This document shows, piece by piece, positions 6,923 to 12,218 of a stretch of DNA of 12,218 bases. A model generated the notes under the pieces. That model was given only the letters and a program-made list of their open reading frames with translations. It searched no databases and was not told the origin of the DNA. A program made the position numbers and the translations under genes. This DNA is from Syntrophales bacterium (GTDB lineage: Bacteria > Desulfobacterota > Syntrophia > Syntrophales > UBA2210). The first letter of the stretch is position 1, and each line of letters begins with the position of its first letter. The stretch is taken from the NCBI GenBank assembly GCA_030655735.1, contig JAUSPK010000064.1, forward strand, positions 1 to 12,218, written 5' to 3'.

Positions 6923-7519
6923 GTGAACTACTCTGAATTTATGAAAAAAGAAAGCTTTGAGCTGAGCGATCTGATCGCTTTTGCCTACGGACGGTTTGTG
7001 GATGACCCGCCTGGGGAGTTTGATTCCCGACTGCCCGCACCCCCGTTCCTGATGGTGGATCGCATCCTTTCGATAACGGCCGACGGACGGAAGGGGACCA
7101 TTGTTGCCGAGCAGGATATAAAGATGGACGCCTGGTATTTTCAGTGTCACATGCCGGGAGATCCTGGACAGCCGGGGTGCCTGTGCGTGGATGCGGTTTG
7201 GCAGTTGCTGGGGTTTTACTGCTGCTGGAGAGGGGGACTGGGCGGCGGCAGGGCACTGGGCTCCGAGGAGATCATCTTCAACGGACAGGTCCGGCCCTAC
7301 AACAAAACGGTCCGGTATGAGATTGACGTGAAGCGATTTTCCAATCTCAAGGATTCGGGCGCGAGCATCGTCATTGGAGATGGCAGGGTGCTCGTTGATG
7401 ACGAGCTGATCATGACCGTTAAGAATGCCCGTACGGGAATCTTCAAGGGGATCGTGTATCCCGATTATCCGAAGGAGTCCCCCAATTCCAAGGGAGGAAT
7501 CATAAAAAGAGACATATGA
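6923..7519 (+). CDS. FabA-type 3-hydroxyacyl-ACP dehydratase (possible isomerase)
   Basis: A 198-residue hot-dog-fold protein clearly of the FabA rather than FabZ type. LPAPPFLMVDRI (37-48) matches the FabA LPAPNMLMMDRV, and WYFQCHMPGDPGQPGCLCVD is followed by AVWQLLGFY. Catalytic H76 and D90 have the 14-residue spacing of the E. coli enzyme, and RALGSEEIIFNGQV and GRVLVDDELIMT also align. FabA removes water from 3-hydroxyacyl-ACP. In the classic anaerobic pathway it also isomerises trans-2-decenoyl-ACP to the cis-3 form, the origin of unsaturated chains. Isomerase activity cannot be told from these residues. The protein is longer than E. coli FabA (about 172), with a short N-terminal and a 20-residue C-terminal extension. 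The start is GTG, supported by GAGG at 5-nt spacing. Its TGA overlaps the next ATG (ATGA). Confidence 0.93.
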   Translation: MNYSEFMKKESFELSDLIAFAYGRFVDDPPGEFDSRLPAPPFLMVDRILSITADGRKGTIVAEQDIKMDAWYFQCHMPGDPGQPGCLCVDAVWQLLGFYCCWRGGLGGGRALGSEEIIFNGQVRPYNKTVRYEIDVKRFSNLKDSGASIVIGDGRVLVDDELIMTVKNARTGIFKGIVYPDYPKESPNSKGGIIKRDI

Positions 7520-7557
7520 ATAATTCAACATTAAAAATTAAAAATTCAGAATTAAAA
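7516..7557 (+). repeat. AT-rich low-complexity segment at the start of the fabG-like gene
   Basis: A 42-nt stretch with only 5 G/C bases inside otherwise GC-rich coding sequence. It contains three copies of ATTAAAA (7530-7536, 7537-7543, 7551-7557). It includes the ATG of the ketoreductase gene and encodes a polar 14-residue N-terminal leader that the fold does not need. It may be a small inserted repeat, or an A/U-rich initiation enhancer. Confidence 0.55.
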
Positions 7558-8274
7558 CCCGTGGCCATTGTCACGGGCGGCGGCACCGGAATAGGCGCCG
7601 CATGCTGCGAGGCCCTCTCCCGAGAGGGTTTCAGGGTCGGTATCCATTACCGGAACAGTGAGACCCAGGCGAAGGAGATCCTCTCCCGGATTGAGGGCGG
7701 GTTCCTCCTGAAGGCGGATCTCGCCGATGTGGACGACGTGGAGGCGATGGTAAAGGCGATCAAGGAGGCGGCTGGCCGGGTCGATGTCCTGGTCAACAAT
7801 GCCGGCATATCCGTCAACAACGATATCAACTCGATGAAGATCGAAGAATTTGACTCACAGCGATTGATGCTTCGCGGGACCTGGTATCTCACCAAACGGA
7901 TACTGCGCCTCTTCATGCTGCGCACGGGCAGCGGCAGGATCATCAACATCTCCAGTGTGGTGGGGCATACCGGGAACAAATGGCAAATTCCATACACGAT
8001 GGAAAAGGCGGCCCTCGATGCCTTTACAAAATCTCTCACCAAGGAACTGCAGGGGCGCGATATCCTCGTCAATTCGGTGGCGCCGGGATTTATCGATACG
8101 GCCATGACCACGGATCTTCCCGATGAGGTCCGGCAGGGTATCTTCGAGAACATCCCCTTAGGAAGAATGGGCCGTCCCGAGGAGGTGGCAGATGTTGTGG
8201 CCTTCCTTGCCTGCAGGGGCACGTACATCACGGGGAGCGTTATTCATGTGAACGGAGGGCTCTATGGGGGCTGA
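7516..8274 (+). CDS. FabG-type 3-oxoacyl-ACP reductase (SDR family)
   Basis: A 252-residue classical short-chain dehydrogenase/reductase. It has the cofactor motif TGGGTGIG (20-27), NNAG (94-97), catalytic S147 in INISSVVG, Y160 and K164 in PYTMEK, and the C-terminal substrate/cofactor loop SVAPGFIDTAM. It should reduce 3-oxoacyl-ACP to 3-hydroxyacyl-ACP with NAD(P)H, the step between the condensing enzymes and the dehydratases. The Asn of the usual N-S-Y-K tetrad appears replaced by Met (M118 in LMLRGTWYLTK, where NLRGTF is common), which might alter proton relay. The ATG overlaps the fabA-like stop (ATGA), implying coupled translation. The first 14 residues come from an AT-rich low-complexity segment; a GTG at 7561 would remove it but has no ribosome site. 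The gene overlaps the next by 11 nt. Confidence 0.93.
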   Translation: MNNSTLKIKNSELKPVAIVTGGGTGIGAACCEALSREGFRVGIHYRNSETQAKEILSRIEGGFLLKADLADVDDVEAMVKAIKEAAGRVDVLVNNAGISVNNDINSMKIEEFDSQRLMLRGTWYLTKRILRLFMLRTGSGRIINISSVVGHTGNKWQIPYTMEKAALDAFTKSLTKELQGRDILVNSVAPGFIDTAMTTDLPDEVRQGIFENIPLGRMGRPEEVADVVAFLACRGTYITGSVIHVNGGLYGG

Positions 8275-8740
8275 TCGTGAAATGATCCGGCAGGTCTTGG
8301 AGATGATTCCCCAGCGGCATCCGTTCCGCTTTATCGATGACATACGGGAGATGGATGGGGATCACATCGTCGGGACATATCAATTCCGGGACGACGAGTA
8401 CTTCTACAAGGGGCACTTCCCCGGCTGGCCCGTCACCCCTGGGGTTATCCTGATTGAAACGATGGCGCAGACGGGAGTTGTCGCCTTCGGCATATACCTG
8501 CTCATGCGGCAGGGGATGCCGCCCGACCAGATCAGACAGATGGTCACCCTCTTTACCATGGTTGATAATTGTGAATTTAACGCCGTAGTGAACCCTGGAG
8601 AACGGGTTATCATCACGGGTGAAAAGGTCTATCTCCGCAGGGGAAATCTAAAGACAAAGGTCAGTATGGAGCGGGAGAACGGGGAGTTTATCTGTTTTGG
8701 AACGCTGACCGGCAGGGGAGTTGATTCTCATGAAACATAG
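8264..8740 (+). CDS. FabZ-type 3-hydroxyacyl-ACP dehydratase
   Basis: A 158-residue single hot-dog-fold protein. IPQRHPFRFIDDI (15-27) matches the FabZ PHRYPFLLVDRI. Catalytic H51 lies in YKGHFPGWPVTPGV and E65 in LIETMAQTG, with the 14-residue spacing of E. coli FabZ (H54/E68). It should dehydrate 3-hydroxyacyl-ACP to trans-2-enoyl-ACP. It is the second dehydratase in the operon beside the FabA-type enzyme, so the two may act on different chain lengths or do different chemistry. ATG 8264 has GGAGG at 8254-8258 (5-nt spacing) inside the end of the ketoreductase gene, giving an 11-nt overlap; it also overlaps the following synthase gene by 11 nt. A thioesterase-like role for a hot-dog protein is less likely given the intact His/Glu pair. 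Confidence 0.93.
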   Translation: MGADREMIRQVLEMIPQRHPFRFIDDIREMDGDHIVGTYQFRDDEYFYKGHFPGWPVTPGVILIETMAQTGVVAFGIYLLMRQGMPPDQIRQMVTLFTMVDNCEFNAVVNPGERVIITGEKVYLRRGNLKTKVSMERENGEFICFGTLTGRGVDSHET

Positions 8741-10007
8741 GGTTGTGATAACGGGTATGGGCGTTGTGGCGCCGAACGGCCACGGGCTGATCGATTTTGA
8801 ACAGGCCCTGCGTGAGGGGCGATCGGGAATTCGATTTATCCCCCGGCTGGAGGAACTGAAATTTGGCTGTCAGATAGGGGGGGTGCCGGAGGGAATTGAT
8901 GAAATTCTCACGAGCTATTTTGACGAGGAGACGCTCCTCTCCATGAACCAGAACATCGGATACATATCCATATCTGCCGTGGACGCGTGGCGCGATGCGG
9001 GATTTGACCTGCCCGGCGAAGACGATCCGGCGGACTGGGAGACGGGCGCTATCCTCGGGTGTGGTATCGGGGGTATGGATACCATTGCCGGAAAAATTGT
9101 CCCCATGGTGAGTGAGGGAAAGACACGACGTATGGGGAGTACGATTGTCGAGCAGGTCATGAACAGCGGGACAAGCGCCCGTGTGGGAGGCCTGCTGGCC
9201 CTGGGAAACCAGGTGACATCAAATTCCGCCGCCTGCAGCACCGGGACGGAGGCCATCGTCGACGCCGTGTGGAGGATACGGGCGGGACTGGCAAAGAGGA
9301 TGCTGGCAGGCGGCTCTGAAGGCTCATCCCCCTACATATGGGCCGGATTCGATTCCATGCGTGTGATCGCGCGCAAGTTCAACGATCAACCGGAAAAGGG
9401 CTCCCGGCCGATGAGCGCCTCGGCAAACGGTTTTGTGCCCGGCGCAGGAGCGGCCGTTCTGGTCCTCGAGGAATTGGAGACGGCACGGTCCCGTGGCGCG
9501 AGAATCTACGCGGAGATCCTTGGCGGAGTCGTCAACTGCGGCGGGCAGCGAGGGGGCGGCAGCATGACCGCGCCGAATCCGGAAGGGGTTCAGCGCTGTA
9601 TCAGAGATGCGGTAGCTAATGCGGGCATATCCCCCAATGAAATCGATGCCATCAGCGGCCACCTGACCGCCACCTTTGCCGATCCTTCGGAGGTCGGGAA
9701 CTGGTCGCAGGCCCTCGGTCGGGGCCCGGCCGATTTTCCCTACATCAACTCGACAAAATCGATGGTCGGACACTGTCTCGGTGCGGCGGGGGCCGTTGAG
9801 AGCGTTGCCGCTGTCCTGCAACTACAGAAAGGGTTCCTCCACCCGTCCGTCAACTGTGAAGATGTGCATCCCGAGATTGAGGCATTTGCAAAGAAGATTC
9901 CCCAGAAGGCCATGGAATATCCGGGGCTCAAGTTTATCGCCAAGGCCAGTTTCGGTTTTGGAGATGTGAACAGCTGCCTGATTTTTAAAAAGTGGGAAGA
10001 GGCATAA
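8730..10007 (+). CDS. 3-oxoacyl-ACP synthase II-type elongating enzyme (FabF/FabB family)
   Basis: A 425-residue condensing enzyme starting MKHRVVITGMGVVAPNG. The Cys-His-His triad is complete: C169 in NSAACSTGTEAI, H311 in ISGHLTATFADP and H348 in STKSMVGHCLGAAG, with K343 also present. It should extend ACP-bound chains by two carbons with malonyl-ACP. The segment around the first His, usually NAHGTSTP.GD, reads SGHLTATFADPSEV, which marks a divergent subfamily rather than housekeeping FabF. ATG 8730 is preferred because GGGGAG (8715-8720) lies 9 nt upstream; a TTG at 8721 is also in frame. It overlaps the FabZ-type gene by 11 nt. No chain-length-factor partner is present, so a homodimer is expected. 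Substrate range is unknown. Confidence 0.94.
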   Translation: MKHRVVITGMGVVAPNGHGLIDFEQALREGRSGIRFIPRLEELKFGCQIGGVPEGIDEILTSYFDEETLLSMNQNIGYISISAVDAWRDAGFDLPGEDDPADWETGAILGCGIGGMDTIAGKIVPMVSEGKTRRMGSTIVEQVMNSGTSARVGGLLALGNQVTSNSAACSTGTEAIVDAVWRIRAGLAKRMLAGGSEGSSPYIWAGFDSMRVIARKFNDQPEKGSRPMSASANGFVPGAGAAVLVLEELETARSRGARIYAEILGGVVNCGGQRGGGSMTAPNPEGVQRCIRDAVANAGISPNEIDAISGHLTATFADPSEVGNWSQALGRGPADFPYINSTKSMVGHCLGAAGAVESVAAVLQLQKGFLHPSVNCEDVHPEIEAFAKKIPQKAMEYPGLKFIAKASFGFGDVNSCLIFKKWEEA

Positions 10008-10040
10008 CCGGGTTTCGGTTGAAAATTATTAATAAATAGA

Positions 10041-10050
10041 TTAAGGAGAA
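10041..10050 (+). promoter_or_regulatory. Ribosome site of the ACP gene after an AT-rich spacer
   Basis: TTAAGGAGAA holds a strong AAGGAG, 8 nt before ATG 10055. The upstream 10020-10042 is notably AT-rich (AAAATTATTAATAAATAG). This favours unstructured mRNA and strong ACP translation, fitting the high stoichiometry that carrier proteins need. Confidence 0.6.
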
Positions 10051-10054
10051 GAGA

Positions 10055-10303
10055 ATGGAAGAACAGCAGATTTTTCAGGAGATGGTTGATATTTTGAGAC
10101 CGTACGTCAAGGACCCGGCATTGCTGGAGGGGGTAACGAAGGACACCCACATACTTGACGATCTCAAGGTCAATTCCGCGCGTCTGGTCGATGTGATCAT
10201 CAAGTGCGAGGATGCCTTTGACATCGAGATTGACGACGATGATGCCGATCAGATCAGGACGATCGGGAATGCCGTGGATGTCATAAAGACAAAATTACAG
10301 TAA
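10055..10303 (+). CDS. Dedicated acyl carrier protein
   Basis: An 82-residue acidic four-helix carrier with the usual ACP size and charge. The phosphopantetheine attachment Ser is S41 in DDLKVNSARLVDVI, at the start of the recognition helix, followed by the acidic DAFDIEIDDDDADQI. The usual DSL/DSLD motif is NSA here, and Asn before the Ser is unusual for fatty-acid ACPs. It should carry the growing chain between the operon's synthases, reductase and dehydratases, after activation by the transferase encoded at 11040. It sits 47 nt after the FabF-type gene with its own strong ribosome site, and 15 nt before the acyltransferase gene. Confidence 0.93.
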   Translation: MEEQQIFQEMVDILRPYVKDPALLEGVTKDTHILDDLKVNSARLVDVIIKCEDAFDIEIDDDDADQIRTIGNAVDVIKTKLQ

Positions 10304-10318
10304 AGTCATGGTAACGTC

Positions 10319-11134
10319 ATGAATTGGAAAACAAGATATCTGCTGCGTCTGCAGCGCTTTCTGGGGCGGCTTTCCATTTTCGTTATCGCTCCCCTCACGT
10401 ACCTGTTTGTAAGGGTAATGGGGTACCGGGTACGGGAACTCAGGAGGGCGAGAAGGACGATCAGGGACCTCTTTAAGGAACACAAGGGGGCATGGATTAT
10501 ATGCCCGAATCATCTCACCATGATAGATTCCGTAATCCTTCAGTGTGCCATGGCGCCTCTTCACGGGTATATGGTCCGGTACCGGCGATTTCCATGGAAC
10601 CTGCCGGAGCGTGCAAATTTCCAGAAGAATATCTTTCTGACGGTCGTTTGCTACCTGTCAAAGTGTATGCCCGTCAGCCGCGGAGGTGACCGGGGGAAAA
10701 TAAAATCTATTCTGGACAGGTGCGTCTATCTCCTGAAGAGGAGAGAGAGCCTGCTCATCTTTCCGGAGGGGGGGCGTTCCCGAACAGGCCGGGTGAATGT
10801 GGAAAAGGCTTCCTATGGGGTGGGCCGTCTGGTCGCCAATGCCTCCAATTGTCGAGTGATGTGCATGTACCTCAGGGGGGATGGCCAGGAAACATACGGC
10901 GGTATTCCCCGATTTGGTGAACGCTTCACCATGCAGATAGAGGCATTCAAGCCTGAGATGGAAGGCAGGGGGCTGAAGGCGCAGAGGGACTGCGCACGGC
11001 AGATCGTAGAACGCCTGGCCCGAATGGAGAAAGAGTATTTTGATAGGAAACGACATCGTGGATCTTATGGACCCTCAGGCAAGAGGGAAAAGTCGGAATA
11101 TCCCCTTCATGGACAGGGTGTTCACGCCGGATGA
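10319..11134 (+). CDS. PlsC-type lysophospholipid/glycerol-phosphate acyltransferase
   Basis: A 271-residue acyltransferase. It has an N-terminal hydrophobic helix (about 17-35), then the NHx4D catalytic motif NHLTMID (H65, D70), then the acceptor-binding FPEGGRSRTG (148-157). The family moves an acyl group from acyl-ACP or acyl-CoA to a lysophosphatidate-type acceptor at the inner membrane. Here it is the likely off-loading enzyme that places the product chain on a lipid. Its ATG lacks a clear Shine-Dalgarno, so it may depend on coupling to the ACP gene 15 nt upstream. The last roughly 30 residues are hydrophilic and overlap the next gene out of frame by 95 nt. One extra T in the T-run 11038-11041 would end the protein after EKEYF, so the tail may be a frameshift product. 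Confidence 0.9.
   Translation: MNWKTRYLLRLQRFLGRLSIFVIAPLTYLFVRVMGYRVRELRRARRTIRDLFKEHKGAWIICPNHLTMIDSVILQCAMAPLHGYMVRYRRFPWNLPERANFQKNIFLTVVCYLSKCMPVSRGGDRGKIKSILDRCVYLLKRRESLLIFPEGGRSRTGRVNVEKASYGVGRLVANASNCRVMCMYLRGDGQETYGGIPRFGERFTMQIEAFKPEMEGRGLKAQRDCARQIVERLARMEKEYFDRKRHRGSYGPSGKREKSEYPLHGQGVHAG
11026..11035 (+). promoter_or_regulatory. Ribosome site for the TTG start of the phosphopantetheinyl transferase
   Basis: GGAGAAAGAG lies inside the acyltransferase gene, ending 4 nt before TTG 11040. Later starts (GTG 11058, ATG 11067) would delete the conserved Asp of IGNDIVDL, so TTG is required for a functional enzyme. Confidence 0.5.
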
Positions 11135-11678
11135 GCGGAGACTGATTCGAGGCAGCAGCGAGCCGGACATGATGCTCTGGAGCCTGTGGGCGGGGAAGGA
11201 GACGGGGTATAAGGCGGTACGGAGGCAACACCCCACCGTTTCTTCCGCGCCTCGGCGGTATGGGGTACGACTGTATTGTACGGGTGATGACGTTCCTGAA
11301 TCGGGGAGCGTTCACACGCCCCGCGGTCCGGTATCCATCCGCTTTTGTATCACGGGTGATTACGTTCACTGTATCGGCGCGGAGGCGGACGAAGAAGTGG
11401 ATGCGATCGTCTGGGATGTCCAGAAGGTTCCCCGGGATCATTCTTCATCAGGTGAATCGGGGTTTGTCCGTGAAATGGCGAAGGGGAGCATATCGGTCTG
11501 GCTGGGCGAACAGCCGGGAGCCGTGGACATTATCCGCCCGGAGGAAGATCGCGGGCTGGCCCCTCCGGTGGTGCGGATCGGGAGAAGAACTCCCACTATC
11601 AATCTAAGCATGAGCCACGACGGCCGGTTTGCCGCCTGTGCATTTTCGGTGGACCCTGTTCAATTGGATACACCGTAA
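11040..11678 (+). CDS. 4'-phosphopantetheinyl transferase superfamily protein
   Basis: A 212-residue protein. The N-terminal IGNDIVDL places the metal-binding Asp at D5, followed by FMDRVFTPDE (23-32) and the core motif LWAGKETGYKAV with E54 and K58. This combination is that of AcpS/PF01648 transferases, which move 4'-phosphopantetheine from CoA to the Ser of a carrier protein. The C-terminal SMSHDGRFAACAF (190-202) recalls the SHD element of Sfp-type enzymes, and the length lies between AcpS (about 125) and Sfp (about 225). Its place two genes after the ACP suggests it activates that carrier. It starts with TTG inside the acyltransferase gene (95-nt overlap) and is the last gene of the operon. 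Family assignment is firm on motifs; the middle section (about 65-150) is divergent. Confidence 0.85.
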   Translation: MIGNDIVDLMDPQARGKSRNIPFMDRVFTPDERRLIRGSSEPDMMLWSLWAGKETGYKAVRRQHPTVSSAPRRYGVRLYCTGDDVPESGSVHTPRGPVSIRFCITGDYVHCIGAEADEEVDAIVWDVQKVPRDHSSSGESGFVREMAKGSISVWLGEQPGAVDIIRPEEDRGLAPPVVRIGRRTPTINLSMSHDGRFAACAFSVDPVQLDTP

Positions 11679-11784
11679 CCGCAACCTTCTTTGATGGATC
11701 CCCCTTTTTTCATGAGACCGCCGCCGGTTGCCTGATTAAGACCGGGGCCGGCACAATTATAGGATGCATCACTGCACGTCGCGC
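11679..11784. other. Operon end, no clear terminator
   Basis: The 106 nt after the transferase stop hold no gene. GCAACC and GGTTGC form a loosely spaced inverted repeat (from about 11683), and a CCCCTTTTTT run follows a GGATCC at 11696. I see no compact GC stem followed by a T-tract, so transcription may end by Rho or continue. Confidence 0.4.
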
Positions 11785-11813
11785 TTGACAGGGGAGGGAA
11801 TCGTTTATACCAT
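11785..11813 (+). promoter_or_regulatory. Candidate sigma-70 promoter for the MEMO-family gene
   Basis: A perfect TTGACA (11785-11790) is followed after 17 nt by TACCAT (11808-11813), which matches four of six -10 positions including the critical outer bases. Transcription would begin near 11820, leaving about 30 nt of leader before ATG 11852. The alternative ATG 11828 would have almost no leader. This suggests the gene is transcribed separately from the lipid operon. Confidence 0.55.
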
Positions 11814-11851
11814 GGCTGAATCTGAAGATGATTAGCGGATATGCGGATATA

Positions 11852-12218
11852 ATGAATACATTTGTCAGGACACTATCGTGTATAACCCTTGTTGTGTTCC
11901 TTATCCTTTCGATTTCTGCAAATGGAAGGGGGGGCGAGATGGACACCATACGAAAGCCGATCATTGCGGGGACGTGGTATCCGGCAGATCCGGCGCAGCT
12001 GAGGGCCGATATAGAGGGATACCTTGCCGATGCGCGGGTGGATACTATTAATGGGAAGGTTATAGGGGTCATCTCTCCCCATGCCGGGTATCTGTATTCG
12101 GGGCAGGTTGCCGCTCATGCCTACAAGATAGCGCAGGGAAGTGAATTTGACGCGGTGATTCTCATAGGACCGAGCCACAGGGCGTACTTCAAAGGGGCCT
12201 CCATATATAACGGGGAGG
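11852..12218 (+). CDS. MEMO-family protein (AmmeMemoRadiSam system protein B), N-terminal part, probably exported
   Basis: 122 residues are visible before the window ends. From residue 30 the sequence reads MDTIRKPIIAGTWYPADPAQL, then VISPHAGYLYSG (H77) and ILIGPSHRAYF (H109). These are hallmark blocks of the MEMO family; the two His correspond to conserved pocket residues. The family often occurs with AMMECR1 and a radical SAM protein; its biochemical role remains poorly defined. The first roughly 29 residues are a basic start followed by a hydrophobic stretch ending in SISANG, which looks like a signal peptide or membrane anchor. ATG 11852 is chosen because of this and the promoter at 11785. 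ATG 11939, with a G-rich stretch before it, would give the usual cytosolic form and remains possible. ATG 11828 is less likely. Confidence 0.88.
   Translation, partial: MNTFVRTLSCITLVVFLILSISANGRGGEMDTIRKPIIAGTWYPADPAQLRADIEGYLADARVDTINGKVIGVISPHAGYLYSGQVAAHAYKIAQGSEFDAVILIGPSHRAYFKGASIYNGE

Noticed and set aside
3629..11678. Aryl polyene or ladderane biosynthesis cluster
   Set aside because: No ammonia-lyase, AMP ligase, glycosyltransferase or export proteins typical of aryl polyene clusters, and no radical SAM or phytoene-desaturase-like enzymes as in proposed ladderane clusters; only the generic FAS-like core is shared.
11679..11784. Intrinsic terminator after the phosphopantetheinyl transferase gene
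   Set aside because: The T-run near 11702 is not preceded by a stable GC stem, and the GCAACC/GGTTGC arms are too far apart.

Overview
The window looks like part of the chromosome of a Gram-negative bacterium with a moderately high GC content. It is most likely a member of the Desulfobacterota (former Deltaproteobacteria), perhaps near the Syntrophales. That placement is an inference from the gene mix: an NtrC-type sigma-54 regulator with a multi-membrane-span kinase, a MEMO-family protein, and FabA and FabZ homologues in one cluster. No RNA gene, CRISPR array or insertion sequence was recognised.

Left part, minus strand (1-3285): a multi-span membrane histidine kinase, an NtrC-family sigma-54-dependent response regulator downstream of it, and the start of a type I glyceraldehyde-3-phosphate dehydrogenase running off the left edge. 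The region from 3286 to about 3628 separates this block from a divergent plus-strand operon. It holds no convincing gene, but it contains a near-consensus -24/-12 (sigma-54) promoter at 3568-3583 pointing into the operon.

Central part, plus strand (3629-11678): ten tightly packed genes forming an almost self-contained type II fatty-acid-synthase-like set. In order they are malonyl-CoA:ACP transacylase (FabD), acyl-CoA dehydrogenase, a KAS III (FabH-like) synthase, a FabA-type dehydratase, a FabG-type ketoreductase, a FabZ-type dehydratase, a FabF-type elongating synthase, a dedicated acyl carrier protein, a PlsC-type acyltransferase and a 4'-phosphopantetheinyl transferase. The set can in principle load malonate on its own ACP, prime, elongate, reduce, dehydrate and hand the chain to an acyl acceptor. 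No canonical enoyl-ACP reductase, thioesterase or acyl ligase is present; the acyl-CoA dehydrogenase homologue may supply the missing flavin redox step. The product cannot be read from sequence. An unusual unsaturated or otherwise modified acyl chain destined for a lipid is the leading guess.

The main hypothesis is that the kinase/regulator pair controls the divergent lipid operon through the sigma-54 promoter. The evidence is the promoter match, the GAFTGA motif of the regulator, and divergent adjacency.

Right edge (11679-12218): a short non-coding stretch with a good sigma-70-type promoter, then the start of an exported-looking MEMO-family protein (AmmeMemoRadiSam system protein B) cut by the window end.
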